Shown piece by piece: positions 33,516 through 42,815 of a stretch of DNA of 64,000 nt (positions within the stretch are counted from its first letter, which is position 1; every line of letters begins with the position of its first letter). Position numbers and translations under genes: made by a program. The stretch lies in contig JAOTON010001929.1 in NCBI GenBank assembly GCA_034440635.1, positions 1,253,001 to 1,317,000 on the forward strand, read 5' to 3'. Source of the DNA: Lepas anatifera. Lineage: Eukaryota; Arthropoda; Thecostraca; Lepadidae. The notes beneath the pieces were generated by a model that saw only the letters and a program-made list of their open reading frames with translations, had not been told where the DNA came from and did no database searches.

Positions 33516-34187
33516 GCGGCATGCAAAATGAGCGTAAAGAGCTAGCTGGTGTAAAAGTAAGCTGTTTCTCAGATTAAGAAGTGCGTAGTGTGAAGGCTGC
33601 TAAACCAGTTAAACATCATTATATAGTTTCGTTAAATAGTTCAAGGTTTCGCTGTAACTGCCTCAGAAGGGGCTAAAAATATATAAGCATGATTCAAAAA
33701 CACATTTTTATGCAGGTAAATCTCACATTTTGAAATGTGATGATATTAGTATACGCATGAAAAACATCACGTTTCAAAATACGATGTGTGTCTCCATCCA
33801 TTGTCTTTTATATTGTATTGTATATATTTTTAGCCCCAGATGAAGGTGCTCTAGCAAAACAGGGGCCTATTTAATAAATACCTCATTAGTATGGCATTTA
33901 TTGAGCAATCTGACACTCACATAAATATTACTAAATGTGCTTGAACCTAAATTCAATATTTTTTCAGATTCTTACGTACCCGTGCAGACACCTTTACCAA
34001 CAGTGATAGCACTTTACGAATGGCAGATTGCAGTTTTGTTCCTTCTAAGATTCCCTCATTCTCGGGCCGAAACACAATCTTTAATGTCAATTCAATGTCG
34101 CGACATGTTATATACAATATACATTATTAGTTTATCCCCGGTTGAGACAAGTGAAAAAGACTACAAAAAAGGCACGGGTCGTTAAAA
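33516..34187. other. Unassigned AT-rich DNA
   Basis: Around 33725-33790 ACATTTTGAAATGTGATG and ATCACGTTTCAAAATACG form an imperfect inverted repeat. Otherwise nothing recognised. Confidence 0.4.
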
Positions 34188-34442
34188 GCGGATCCAGGTT
34201 GCAAAGGGGCACTTAACGCCCTCAATGGATCCTCGGAACCCCCTGAAATACTCTTGTCGCCCCCTGAGAGGTTGATCGTGCCTCTCCCCTGAAAATGTTG
34301 CTTCCTAACCTCCCCCATAATGTGCGAGTATCGGCGCCCCCGCTAAAGAATTCGACGCTCAGGTATAGGTTTTACCTTCAAAAAGTGGCGCCACCTGAAC
34401 ATATGTACCCCTCCCCGATCAGAAATCCTGGGATCTGCATAT
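34188..34442. mobile_element. hAT-like MITE, GGCGC subfamily
   Basis: AGCGGATCCAGGTTGC at the left and CTGGGATCTGCATATG at the right enclose GCCCCCTGAGAGG, ATCGGCGCCCCC and AAAGTGGCGCCACC, the order seen in 32111-32389. The ends are worn and no target duplication is clear. Confidence 0.55.
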
Positions 34443-35587
34443 GCGGATCGTACAGCAGAAGCTTAACCAGGCATAAAATATAAAAAAAACGATGGGAAGT
34501 ATTCCACCTAAATAAATTGAAGCTGTGAAAAATTTGCATGTATAACCAGTGAACGACGTCAAAACTGCCAAAATAAACTTTACTTCTAGTATATGAATAT
34601 TCAATCAAATCACCGTTCCCAGACCTCTCCCAGCCGCAGAGGTCACCCGAAAACGTGCCCCCAGGCGGTCCGACTGCCCCCTGGAGCACGACGGGGAGAG
34701 AGGAGGAAATAACTGCGAGGAAGCCACAGGGAAACAGCACTTAGGGTCTTGGGATCGTAGAACTAATAAACACATATAGGATAGACGTTTCACTGTAACT
34801 CCGACGGAAAGTACGTTTGGCTTGGCGTAGGCGGCAGGAATAGAGCAAAGGGTAGGGGCACCGGGTACCGTGCCTCCTGAAATGATGATTTTACACTAAC
34901 ATTGAGGCTTTGATTGAACAAATGGGACGAAAAGTCCATGGTGCCCCCGTCAAATCCAGACTCTTCGCTGCCACCGGGGCTTGAATACCTGGTACCATTT
35001 CTTAATCCCGCCAAAGTCCGAATGTATTCACGATTAGCCACCAGCATCGCTCAGATGTAGTGGCACTGGAATACTTTGCTTGCAAGTTTGGCGATTCAAA
35101 CCTGTTTCCAAGGCTGTCTTTATATTTTTGATTAGAAATGCCAGCACCGTTATTTACGTAGAATAGAAAGGAATCTAGGCAGTTTGAGGGCATGGGAGTA
35201 GGCTAGCTGTCGTCACAAAGTTGTGAGTGAGTGAGGGGTTGGTCCCCTCTCTAGTTTACACACCCTTGCTTTGGTGCGAGGACAAACACAGGCAGCAGTT
35301 GGTAGTTCGTCGGAAAGTAAACCCGACCATTCTGTACACAAATTCCGAAAAAATGTGAATAGTTGCCGTTCAGGCCATGCTCACCTCTGCCGGTTATTTT
35401 GAAAGCCCGGGTCCGTATCTACTACCGTACCTACCACGGGTGCCACCGCCAGATATCAGCTGTGAACAGACAACGCTGGTTGTCAGTGGTGACAGGGCTG
35501 GACGTCTCTTCTCTATCCAGGCAGTGACTGGTCCAAGGGGGAGGGGGTAGGGGCTCAAGCCTCCTCGAAATGTCCGAGCCCCTATAG
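34443..35587. other. Unassigned DNA
   Basis: No supported gene. 34660-34700 has some C-rich MITE-like text (GTGCCCCCAGGCGGTCC). Confidence 0.4.
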
Positions 35588-36619
35588 TTAACCCTCGCCC
35601 CGGTGGGGGGTAGTGTTTGAGCACCCCCTCGGGTTTTACCGGCGACATAAAAAACGGCGACGCCAAGCGCCGCCGTACTTTGCACATCTTGTCGTTGATC
35701 AATTCCGCAACTTTCCTAAAATGTTATTGTCATCTCAGGTCAGGTCTCCAGCGTAGGTCAAGTGACCTCACCTCAAAAAAGTGTTTACGGTGCCATAAGT
35801 AAGAAATGGGTGAGTCTATCGGATTGAACCTTATATCACATAATGGGCCCACAAAGTGTTACAACATATATTCCGGGATTTTTTATATCGATGACCTAAG
35901 GCCGAGTACGGACCATGGCCTCTCCATGGGAAATACATGGGACAAAAACAGAAATTGGGCTGTATTTGTGTTGATAAAGCTGAGAATACATTCATCTTTT
36001 CCAAATCGTAGTATCCTGTGCCCTTTCCAGGTCCATGCTGCAATTTTTGACCTGTAACCTCTGAGAGGTCATCTGGGGTCTGCTTAAGCAGTTTTCAGAC
36101 TTAGGTCAATAACTTTGCATGAAATGATGATACAGCTTTTATGTTCATATCATTGCGTTTGGATTTCTATTTTGAGTCGAATGATATGCATATTGACTAT
36201 GCTAGGTTCAAAAGTATTCTTACCTGACCTGAGGTCAGGTCATTTTTGTGTTTTGACCTAGTATAAGCCATATTATCCATCATTCCATTCGCTGTAACGA
36301 GAGCGAACGAATCGTGTCTAAAACTTGATTCTAACTTAACTCGTCAGACACTAGAGCACTCTCCTCAACACTAGACAGACACTAGAGTCAGAAACTCTTC
36401 TCAAAGCATTCACCTTCTTTGGCCTGCCATGGCCTCAATATTGAACTGACCAAAAACGTGACAGATTTAATTCATCATTAAATTCTTATGAGCTATCCCG
36501 AAGCTTTCACGTGGTTTTTCGTTATGCCGCATAAGGGCCGAGATCGATGGGGGGGGGAGTTTAAATACCTCCTCCACCAGGGCAAAGGTGGCTCGGAGGC
36601 CCAACCGGGCGGGTGATAA
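35588..36619 (+). mobile_element. TTAA element family C, complete copy
   Basis: It begins TTAACCCTCGCCCCGGTGGG and ends in a degenerate ATAA after AACCGGGCGGGTG; the inner parts of the ends (GAGCACCCCCTCGGG and GGGGGGGAGTTTAAATACC) are only roughly symmetrical. TTAACCCT is the classic piggyBac-type start. The interior has AGGTCAGGTC, TGACCTGACCTGAGGTCAGG and TTGACCTAGTATAAGCCATA followed by TTATCCATCATTC, which parallels the family A interior. Confidence 0.75.
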
Positions 36620-36828
36620 TGAACATGTGGACAATATTGAAGAACTTTTAACTGCCGGACCAACTTCTGAAGGTTGGGATGCTTTCGTAATGAGGATGAG
36701 GACCTGAAAAAGGTTAATCTTGCGTCAAAATATTACAATATCGAGTCTAAATCTGGTCATTAATCCTGATGTGTTCCCTGCATAGTTTTTACGCTGACCA
36801 AACAGCCCTCCCCCAGCCACAGTTTGCA

Positions 36829-36978
36829 ATGAGTAAAAGAGTATGGCTTTACCTGATCGTAAGCTGGTGTTTTGTCGTGACCAGGGCAAATGTATCAGGA
36901 AACGAACCTAGAAAAATCGTTGGTGGAAAGCACGCGGCGGTGCATTTGTTAAGATCAGATTACATAGCAGTCTGTTAA
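36829..36978 (+). CDS. Possible first exon of a secreted trypsin-like serine protease
   Basis: From the ATG at 36829 the frame encodes MSKRVWLYLIVSWCFVVTRA, a plausible signal peptide, then NVSGNEPR and KIVGGKHA. A basic residue followed by IVGG is the zymogen activation site of chymotrypsin-family proteases, where the freed isoleucine completes the active site. The frame stops soon after (HLLRSDYIAVC), and no TAAHC, DIAL or GDSGG block was seen in the following 2 kb, so either an intron starts around GCG|GTGCAT at about 36938 or this is an isolated remnant. The in-frame upstream ATG at 36769 would spoil the signal peptide, so 36829 is preferred. A chance match is possible. Confidence 0.35.
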   Translation: MSKRVWLYLIVSWCFVVTRANVSGNEPRKIVGGKHAAVHLLRSDYIAVC

Positions 36979-37330
36979 AAATATAGTAGTTTGGTATCCA
37001 TAGTATGCTATTAATATTTCGCAGCACTCTGATGGAAATGTCAGAGAAATCAAATGGTGGATATTTAAGTAAAACTTGAATGCTCCTCTCTCCAAAGATG
37101 GGGAAAGTTGATGCCATGGAGTATATATCTGTGTTAGCAGACAGTTCAGTTGTTAAACTTCAAATAGTTTGGTATCTATGATGTCATCATTTTCGGGCCA
37201 CCCCGGAAGGAAGGCAAGGAAACCCATTGATACATATTTCAGAAAAAAACAGTGCTCCTCTCTGCAAATGTGTGGGAAACTAGATGCCATAAAGTATATT
37301 TGTGTGCTATCAGCCGGTTCAGTTTTGCTA
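36979..37330. repeat. Tandem duplication, period about 182 bp
   Basis: Unit 1 (about 36979-37155) and unit 2 (about 37161-37330) share TAGTTTGGTATC, then AATGCTCCTCTCT versus AGTGCTCCTCTCT, TGATGCCAT versus AGATGCCAT, and CAGACAGTTCAGTT versus CAGCCGGTTCAGTT. They are diverged, so the duplication is old. Confidence 0.65.
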
Positions 37331-37510
37331 GTCATCTGGTAATGTCGCGCAGTTTTGCACTGATTGATGTCGACCGTTCACGAGACCACACGCCAATCTT
37401 GCGAGTAATCTCTCATTAAGGGTAGGACCTTGTCAAAGGAAATCTGAGCGGTTATTTATTATTTAACCTAGTTAGACAGCGGGCGGCTTACACGTCACTC
37501 ATTGTGTGTG

Positions 37511-37760
37511 TTCATTTCCCGGCAACGTCAGTGAATTACCGGGAAATCACAGGACATATCTGAGACACAAATCCCTCGAGTCAGACTAAACTTCATCATT
37601 TTTTTAGTCGGGGAGGTTCAGTTACGTAAGACGTGACCTAATTGGACAAAGAAATGCGTGTAAATTACTTATTTTTAGTACACATTTCCGGGTGACGCGA
37701 CCGAGTTACCGGGAAATCGCAGAACATATCCCAGAAACAAATTCCTAAAGCCAGACAAGA
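37511..37760. repeat. Tandem duplication, period about 170 bp
   Basis: CATTTCCCGGCAACG ... TTACCGGGAAATCAC ... GGACATATC in the first unit returns as CATTTCCGGGTGACG ... TTACCGGGAAATCGC ... GAACATATC in the second. The inner GGGAAAT/ATTTCCC pairs also make each unit partly self-complementary. Confidence 0.65.
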
Positions 37761-37980
37761 TGATTATCATCATTATTGGGGTTTGCGGACGCATTGACTG
37801 CACAGCTTATTTTGCGTCTATGACGCAGCCTAGATATTTTCCAGTTTGGATAAAATGACCCCGAGGCTATGCTGCTGTACAGCACGTCGTTAGATGGTGA
37901 AATGAAATTTGGGATTTTGTAAACGTCAAGTTGAGTTATGCTACCAATAACGTTTCTGTACCATTAAATATCAAGTTTTT

Positions 37981-38227
37981 GTAAAAGTTATTTAAGACAC
38001 CAGTCGTATTTCGGTTATATTTTCGTAGCTTTCGAAGGTCATTCGACTATCTTCGTCAGCGAAAAGATTGCTCAGCCAGCGCCTAATTCAATACTACATG
38101 GGCGCTGGCTTCAATACTTCAATAGGCGCTGGCTGAGCAATCTTTTCGCTGACGAAGGTAGTCGAATGGCCTTCGAAAGCTACGAAAATATATCCGAAAT
38201 ACGACTGGTGTCTTAAATAACTTTTAC
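37981..38227. repeat. Long inverted repeat, 103-bp arms, 41-bp loop
   Basis: The arms 37981-38083 and 38125-38227 are near-perfect reverse complements, from GTAAAAGTTATTTAAGACAC to GGTGTCTTAAATAACTTTTA. Within each arm CGAAGGTAGTCG and CCTTCG make a smaller hairpin. The loop repeats GGCGCTGGCTTCAATAC. A foldback element or two head-to-head retroelement termini are possible; no target duplication was seen. Confidence 0.9.
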
Positions 38228-38980
38228 AAGAACTTAATATGTCTCAGTCAAACACCATTTACCGCAACATACCATTAAATATCGAAAATGTGATGTTTGA
38301 TCTGGTCAAAGGAAATGAAACGCACAATTTAGTTATTCTTTTAGCTAAGCAATTGATCACCAGCTGCAAATTAAGCACAACATACATAGCTCCAAACGTT
38401 GATGCATTAAAAGTAGGATAGAGGAGCACATTCAAATGGAAAAGACAGCTGCATTACAAAATAAAAATATGGAGATATTTAAAGGAAAGTGGAACGGATT
38501 TGGAATATATTAATGGCTCATGTGCACTCTGCTTGGGTTGTAAGGACGTAGTATGCGAAAGCATTCCCATCGAGTGTGTCGGACCTGATTTGTAATATCG
38601 CATTTGAAAGACGTGGTTATTAACTTGACACAGCTCCGTTGCAGGGCTCGGGTTGGTAGCACATGGTGTGTCCTGTACTACTGCTGTATATTTTGGTTGC
38701 AATAAATTAGCAAAAAACTACAGTGAAATGAAAGAAGTCAACAGGCGAGCGATGCCATCACAATACATGGATGTAAAAGTGTCTTTCGCCGACATCGAGG
38801 TTGGGGCTGCCTTTTGCTGTTTCTGCCCGGTGTCGCTGGCCTATTTAGTGGTGCCTATTACAGACTAAGTAGGCGAGTACATCACCTGAAAACCTTCTTT
38901 ATCCAGGTAGGTTGCAATCGTAGATATATCTACCAGCACTGACTCACCGAGTAGCTAGACCAGGATCAGTGAGCCCGAAA
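38228..38980. other. Unassigned DNA
   Basis: Frames up to 82 codons only, with no motif recognised. Confidence 0.4.
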
Positions 38981-38982
38981 TA

Positions 38983-39047
38983 TAACCTAACTTTAACCTT
39001 ACCTAGCCTAGCCTAACCTAACCTAACCTTACTTAGCCTAACCTAAG
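38983..39047. repeat. Degenerate CCTAA (TTAGG) tract
   Basis: AACCTAACTTTAACCTTACC is followed by TAGCCTAACCTAACCTAACC and TTAGCCTAACCTAAG. The underlying motif is CCTAA, the complement of the arthropod-type telomeric repeat TTAGG. It is short and interrupted, so an interstitial remnant or simple-sequence drift are both possible. Confidence 0.5.
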
Positions 39048-39153
39048 CTTTCAATCTCGTAATCCGCGCAATTCACCAACACAGTTGGGTTTTCAAACTG
39101 ACATGGGGTTTTCAAACAGCAAACTGGGTTCACAGTTTTTCACCAGCACATGC

Positions 39154-39605
39154 TTAAAGGGAATGTGGCACCTCCATAACGTGATTTTAACTGAGATAGC
39201 CAAGTTGTAGAGCAATTCGGAAAACCCCGTACTCAATATATAATTGTAACTATATATTTCCTTAGGAAAAGGGCTAAAACCTATCTGCAATGTACCCCTC
39301 ATGTACCCTTAGCAGTAGGTCACAGTTGTCATGGTTGTTGATGTGACGACATATGCTGACGTCACGATGAGGATCAGCCAATCGAAGCCCTTGAAGCGTT
39401 TCAAGTATGGTAGTGGTTGCCAGATCATGACATCATCCAAAGACAGATATTTATTTATTTTCCTGAAGTGTATTTTAAAAATCCAAATATCGAGCTTATT
39501 GTACATTTTTCAGAGAAATCATGAATGGTTTCATTCTTTTCGGCTAACAGTACGCCTAATTACACTAAATTCCAGGATTCGACCAAGGTGCCACATTCCC
39601 TTTAA
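39154..39605 (-). mobile_element. TTAA MITE family D, copy 3 (inverted)
   Basis: TTAA at 39154-39157 and 39602-39605 bound AGGGAATGTGGCACCT and AGGTGCCACATTCCCT. The internal order is reversed relative to copies 1 and 2. TGACGTCA and, 13 bases on, CCAAT are again present. It abuts the LINE remnant that starts at 39606. Confidence 0.85.
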
Positions 39606-40020
39606 CAAAAAAACAGCTTCCACATCGTGTGCTCTGCGCCGGTTAGTCGGAACTCATGTGTGGCATAAGTATGACCGACTCGCAGTCTAGGGATTATTGC
39701 GTCACCTCTCCTGTCCTGACCGTTGCTGGATATTGACGCGCGAATTTCGAGTTCCAGAGCTAACTCCCCTTCCAAGCACTCTGTATGTGGTCTCGGATAC
39801 GTGGAAAAAGTCGGAGGAAGGGAAACAGGGGCTGGACGGTGGCACATCTATCGTTGCCTCCTTCGCCGCCACGTCGGCTCTTTCGTTCCCTTTTATACCG
39901 ACATGATTTTGAAGCCACACCAACTTTGTGGATTTTTTTCCTGACGATTCGATTTTGTTTTTTCTTGATGAGCTCCACCAAGTACGAAAACGCCAGCTTA
40001 TAGGTAAAACAATCATCTCT
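39606..40020 (-). pseudogene. LINE RNase H and C-terminal remnant
   Basis: On the minus strand one frame reads KLVWLQNHVGIKGNERADVA followed by AKEAT; the HVGIxGNExADxxAKxA pattern is the C-terminal half of the RNase H domain of I/Jockey-type retrotransposons. After a frameshift, IIPRLRVGHTYATHEFRLTG follows, the usual segment after RNase H in such elements (RLRxGHTxxTHxxLLxG). The expected terminal zinc knuckle is missing because family D copy 3 begins there. The copy is truncated and inactive. Confidence 0.7.
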
Positions 40021-40464
40021 TTTTGTAAGATAAGGGAGTGGTGAACGAACTAGCCCAGCAACAGAAGTGCTCACATTTAGGTTTGAAAAGGTAGGCAGAT
40101 TTCCGAAGCAAAATTCTGCTGTGTATTATAGATGCATAGCCAAAACTGCTGAAATTACCTAACCAAACCCCGTTACCCCCTCCCCTGGTTAGCAGCACTC
40201 CTACACGAAAAACTTAAGTTGGATTTCGTCGACTTTTGGCTATACACATAAATCCTCAGACAAAAACATATATCTGCGTCATAATGGTGGTTAGAATGTC
40301 GCCACCTACAAAAAGATGGCGGAGTGATCACTTAAACTATGTCTGCTCGCATAGGGAAAACTAAATCCTCCAGCTCCAAAAGAACTGTTTGGATTTGGCC
40401 TCCTCATACCCTTTATATTTATGATCCAAATTTGAACTTCAGGAGCAAGCTGGCTCCCGAGAAA
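40021..40464. other. Unassigned DNA
   Basis: May include more decayed LINE sequence up to about 40200, without recognisable residues. Confidence 0.35.
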
Positions 40465-40545
40465 CCCTTCCAACAGGGAAAGAGTTGGCGACGCCATATG
40501 ACCCTGGCAGTTGGTGCGTCGATAAGCCCCAATAATTATTATTAA
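40465..40545 (+). repeat. SINE-II 3' tail
   Basis: GAGTTGGCGACGCCATATGA, then CCTGGCAGTTGGTGCGTCG and AAGCCCCAATAATTATTATT make a 5'-truncated SINE-II. The AATAATTATTATTAA end is the least degraded of the five copies. Confidence 0.6.
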
Positions 40546-41219
40546 TTTGAACTTCAGTTTGGTTTGGTTTGCATTTCCCACTAATTCCACCAACACCCTA
40601 AAATGAATTCCCGCATCCCGTATCGATATCCCGTATCCCGTAACTGTGAGAAGCCGTTAACACCTTCGATGGGCTCAACAGGTGCTAACAGACTAGCAAC
40701 AGACTAGGTGCTAACGGACAGTAACTACATTTTCAACTAGTGATGATTAAGTTGAACAGTTGCCACTAAAACAGTTCTTACACCCGAACGTGTGAAATTC
40801 GGACCAAAAATATTTGATGGCCATATAAGTCTGAGTGTTCTGACTATTTTTCCAAATAGGCAGTGGACTTGAAAAAAATTCTTAAGGAATCGGCTGATGT
40901 AGAGACGAAAATGTTCGTGCGAAGGAGAGGGACCGGGCCCGTCCTGACCTCGGTTATAATTAGTCATAACTTGGTTTTACCTTTATAACAGCTTAACCTT
41001 CACCGAGTGCCTGAAAATACCGATTTATTTTCCACACTCATTCTTCCGCCACAGCGTGTTGCCTCCGGGGTGGTGACCTTTGCCACGTCGGTGTGACCCC
41101 TCCTCCTTACGTCCATTTGACGTAAAACATACAAAAGAGCGTTGCATTTTTACAGTCAGCATGTTGTCGGTGGAGATGGAATGGTCAGTCTTGAGGATTG
41201 GTCATTAAGTGTTAAGCAA
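40546..41219. other. Unassigned DNA
   Basis: Small internal repetitions such as TATCGATATCCCGTATCCCG near 40620; otherwise nothing recognised. Confidence 0.4.
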
Positions 41220-41525
41220 TAAACCGAGAAATTTTGCTCCGTATAACCTCAGGCAATGTTGGTAGAAATTTCGTGGTGCGTGAGTCGTTTTCTGCGGACG
41301 GACTTGTTGTCTCTCTTCAATTCCTTGCGGCTGGGACCATCCCGTAGCCTTCTCAGGATGTTGATCACCTGCAACACCTGTGACCAGGAGGCTGCAGCTT
41401 ATTGTCCCTTGTGATACTATTGATGCTGAATTTATAAATAAATGAGCCGGCGGTGCGATTTGAACCCTGCTGGTTCTCTCCGCGCCTAAGAGCTGTAGGA
41501 GGTGCTGCGCCATCGACAGGCGTAG
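41220..41525 (-). repeat. SINE-IV, tRNA-derived (minus)
   Basis: On the minus strand a tRNA-like head has GATGGCGCAGCACC (A box) and GGGTTCAAATCGCACC (B box), then a unique body with GGGATGGTCCCAGCCGCAAG and AACGACTCACGCACC. It differs from SINE-I and SINE-II in the body, so it is a separate family. Confidence 0.6.
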
Positions 41526-42657
41526 CCGTCGTTGTCACATTTTGACAAGGCGCGTTTCGCAGCTTGAATCGAAGGACAGAAGAGCACCGATCTCGCCAAC
41601 ATAGTTGGAAAAATCTCGGGGAACCAGAGTATTGAATACTTTCGAAACTGAGCCTGGTGCCCATTCAGTTTTAAATAATCATTTCTGTGCTACAATCCGG
41701 TGCATAACCCACTCCTCTGCGTTCGGGATGCGCAGTTTCATCTCTCTTTACGCCTGTAAACCCCCTTGCGCTCGCACAGGGGAGGAAAAAATGTCAAGAC
41801 TGTCGCCAACCAGAATTCATACGACCAAAACTGTCGCACCAGGGATAAGTTGCATGCTGGTACAACACATCATACAAAGCTTGGAAAGTCGGTCGTAGAT
41901 TAGTCTAAAACTCCCGTTAAGCCAAGTTTCTTAGCATGTTATAGTCACTAAGACTGATATTCTGTTATATTTGTTACACATATGGTTCACTGACATTTGG
42001 AAATGTACCGCTACTATCAGGGTTCATAGCGCGCGTGACGGGCGAACGCAAGCGCCGACGGGAACGATTTATGCGAAGTGCGGCGGGCGACGAACAGTGA
42101 CGGAGGTCGGGGTGGGACAGAGCGAGCCACGGACGGCTCGATCGACGCAGAGACGATGTGTCCCGAGGTGAGGTTACAGGCAGGGTGAGGGCTCTTTATT
42201 CCGAGGCATGTTGGCTGGTTTGGATGGGCACACATACGGTAAAGCACACATACGAGCACCGTTCTTTCTGCGTCAGGTGAGAAAAACTGACAAGAGACAA
42301 GCTAAGGGTATGCTTATAACGGTAACAACGGACAACTGCTGCAAAGCTTAAGTCAAGATAAGAATTCAGAAGCTAGAGTGGCAAGACTAGCTATGCAATA
42401 AAGTACACAGCACATCCAATGCAGGTCTCATAGGAGCCGCTACGAATCCTTCGTCAGACCGAGATCATAGGTGGCACTGTCAAAATTTCAATATGGCTTT
42501 GATACCAGCCGGTTGCGTCTGTTCACCACCGCCGAAAATGATCAAATAAACATTCAGACAATTGCTATACAAACGGCCTCTGAAGTGGAGATTCTGCAAA
42601 AGTTTTAGTAGGTCGGGTACAGATTCATATTCTAGGATACGAAAATAGAACACCTAA
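41526..42657. other. Unassigned DNA
   Basis: A local GC-rich patch at 42025-42180 (GCGCGCGTGACGGGCGAACG) has no frame of note. Nothing else recognised. Confidence 0.4.
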
Positions 42658-42815
42658 GCTGCTAACAGGAGCGTCGGAACTATGTTCAAAGTTGGGGGGG
42701 GCAGCGGGAATTTTCAAGTCATTTCTTTCCAGTCAACGCCATAGGGTTAATGGTTAAGAATCATGAAAGTTGAGGGGGCAGCTGCCCCCTGCCCCCGGCT
42801 CCTACGTCCCCGGCT
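42658..42815. mobile_element. Small inverted-repeat MITE
   Basis: The ends CAGGAGCGTCGGAACTATG and GGCTCCTACGTCCCCGGCTG are roughly inverted. The interior has TTTCTTTCCAGTCAACGCC and ATAGGGTTAATGGTTAA, which recurs at 52340-52375, so a related element lies there. Flanks are only weakly alike. Confidence 0.5.

Noticed and set aside
38149..38190. Hammerhead-ribozyme-like CTGACGA ... CGAAA motif in the hairpin arm
   Set aside because: The best local stem pairs CGAAGG with CCTTCG, which uses bases that must stay unpaired in the hammerhead core, so the canonical fold is not formed.
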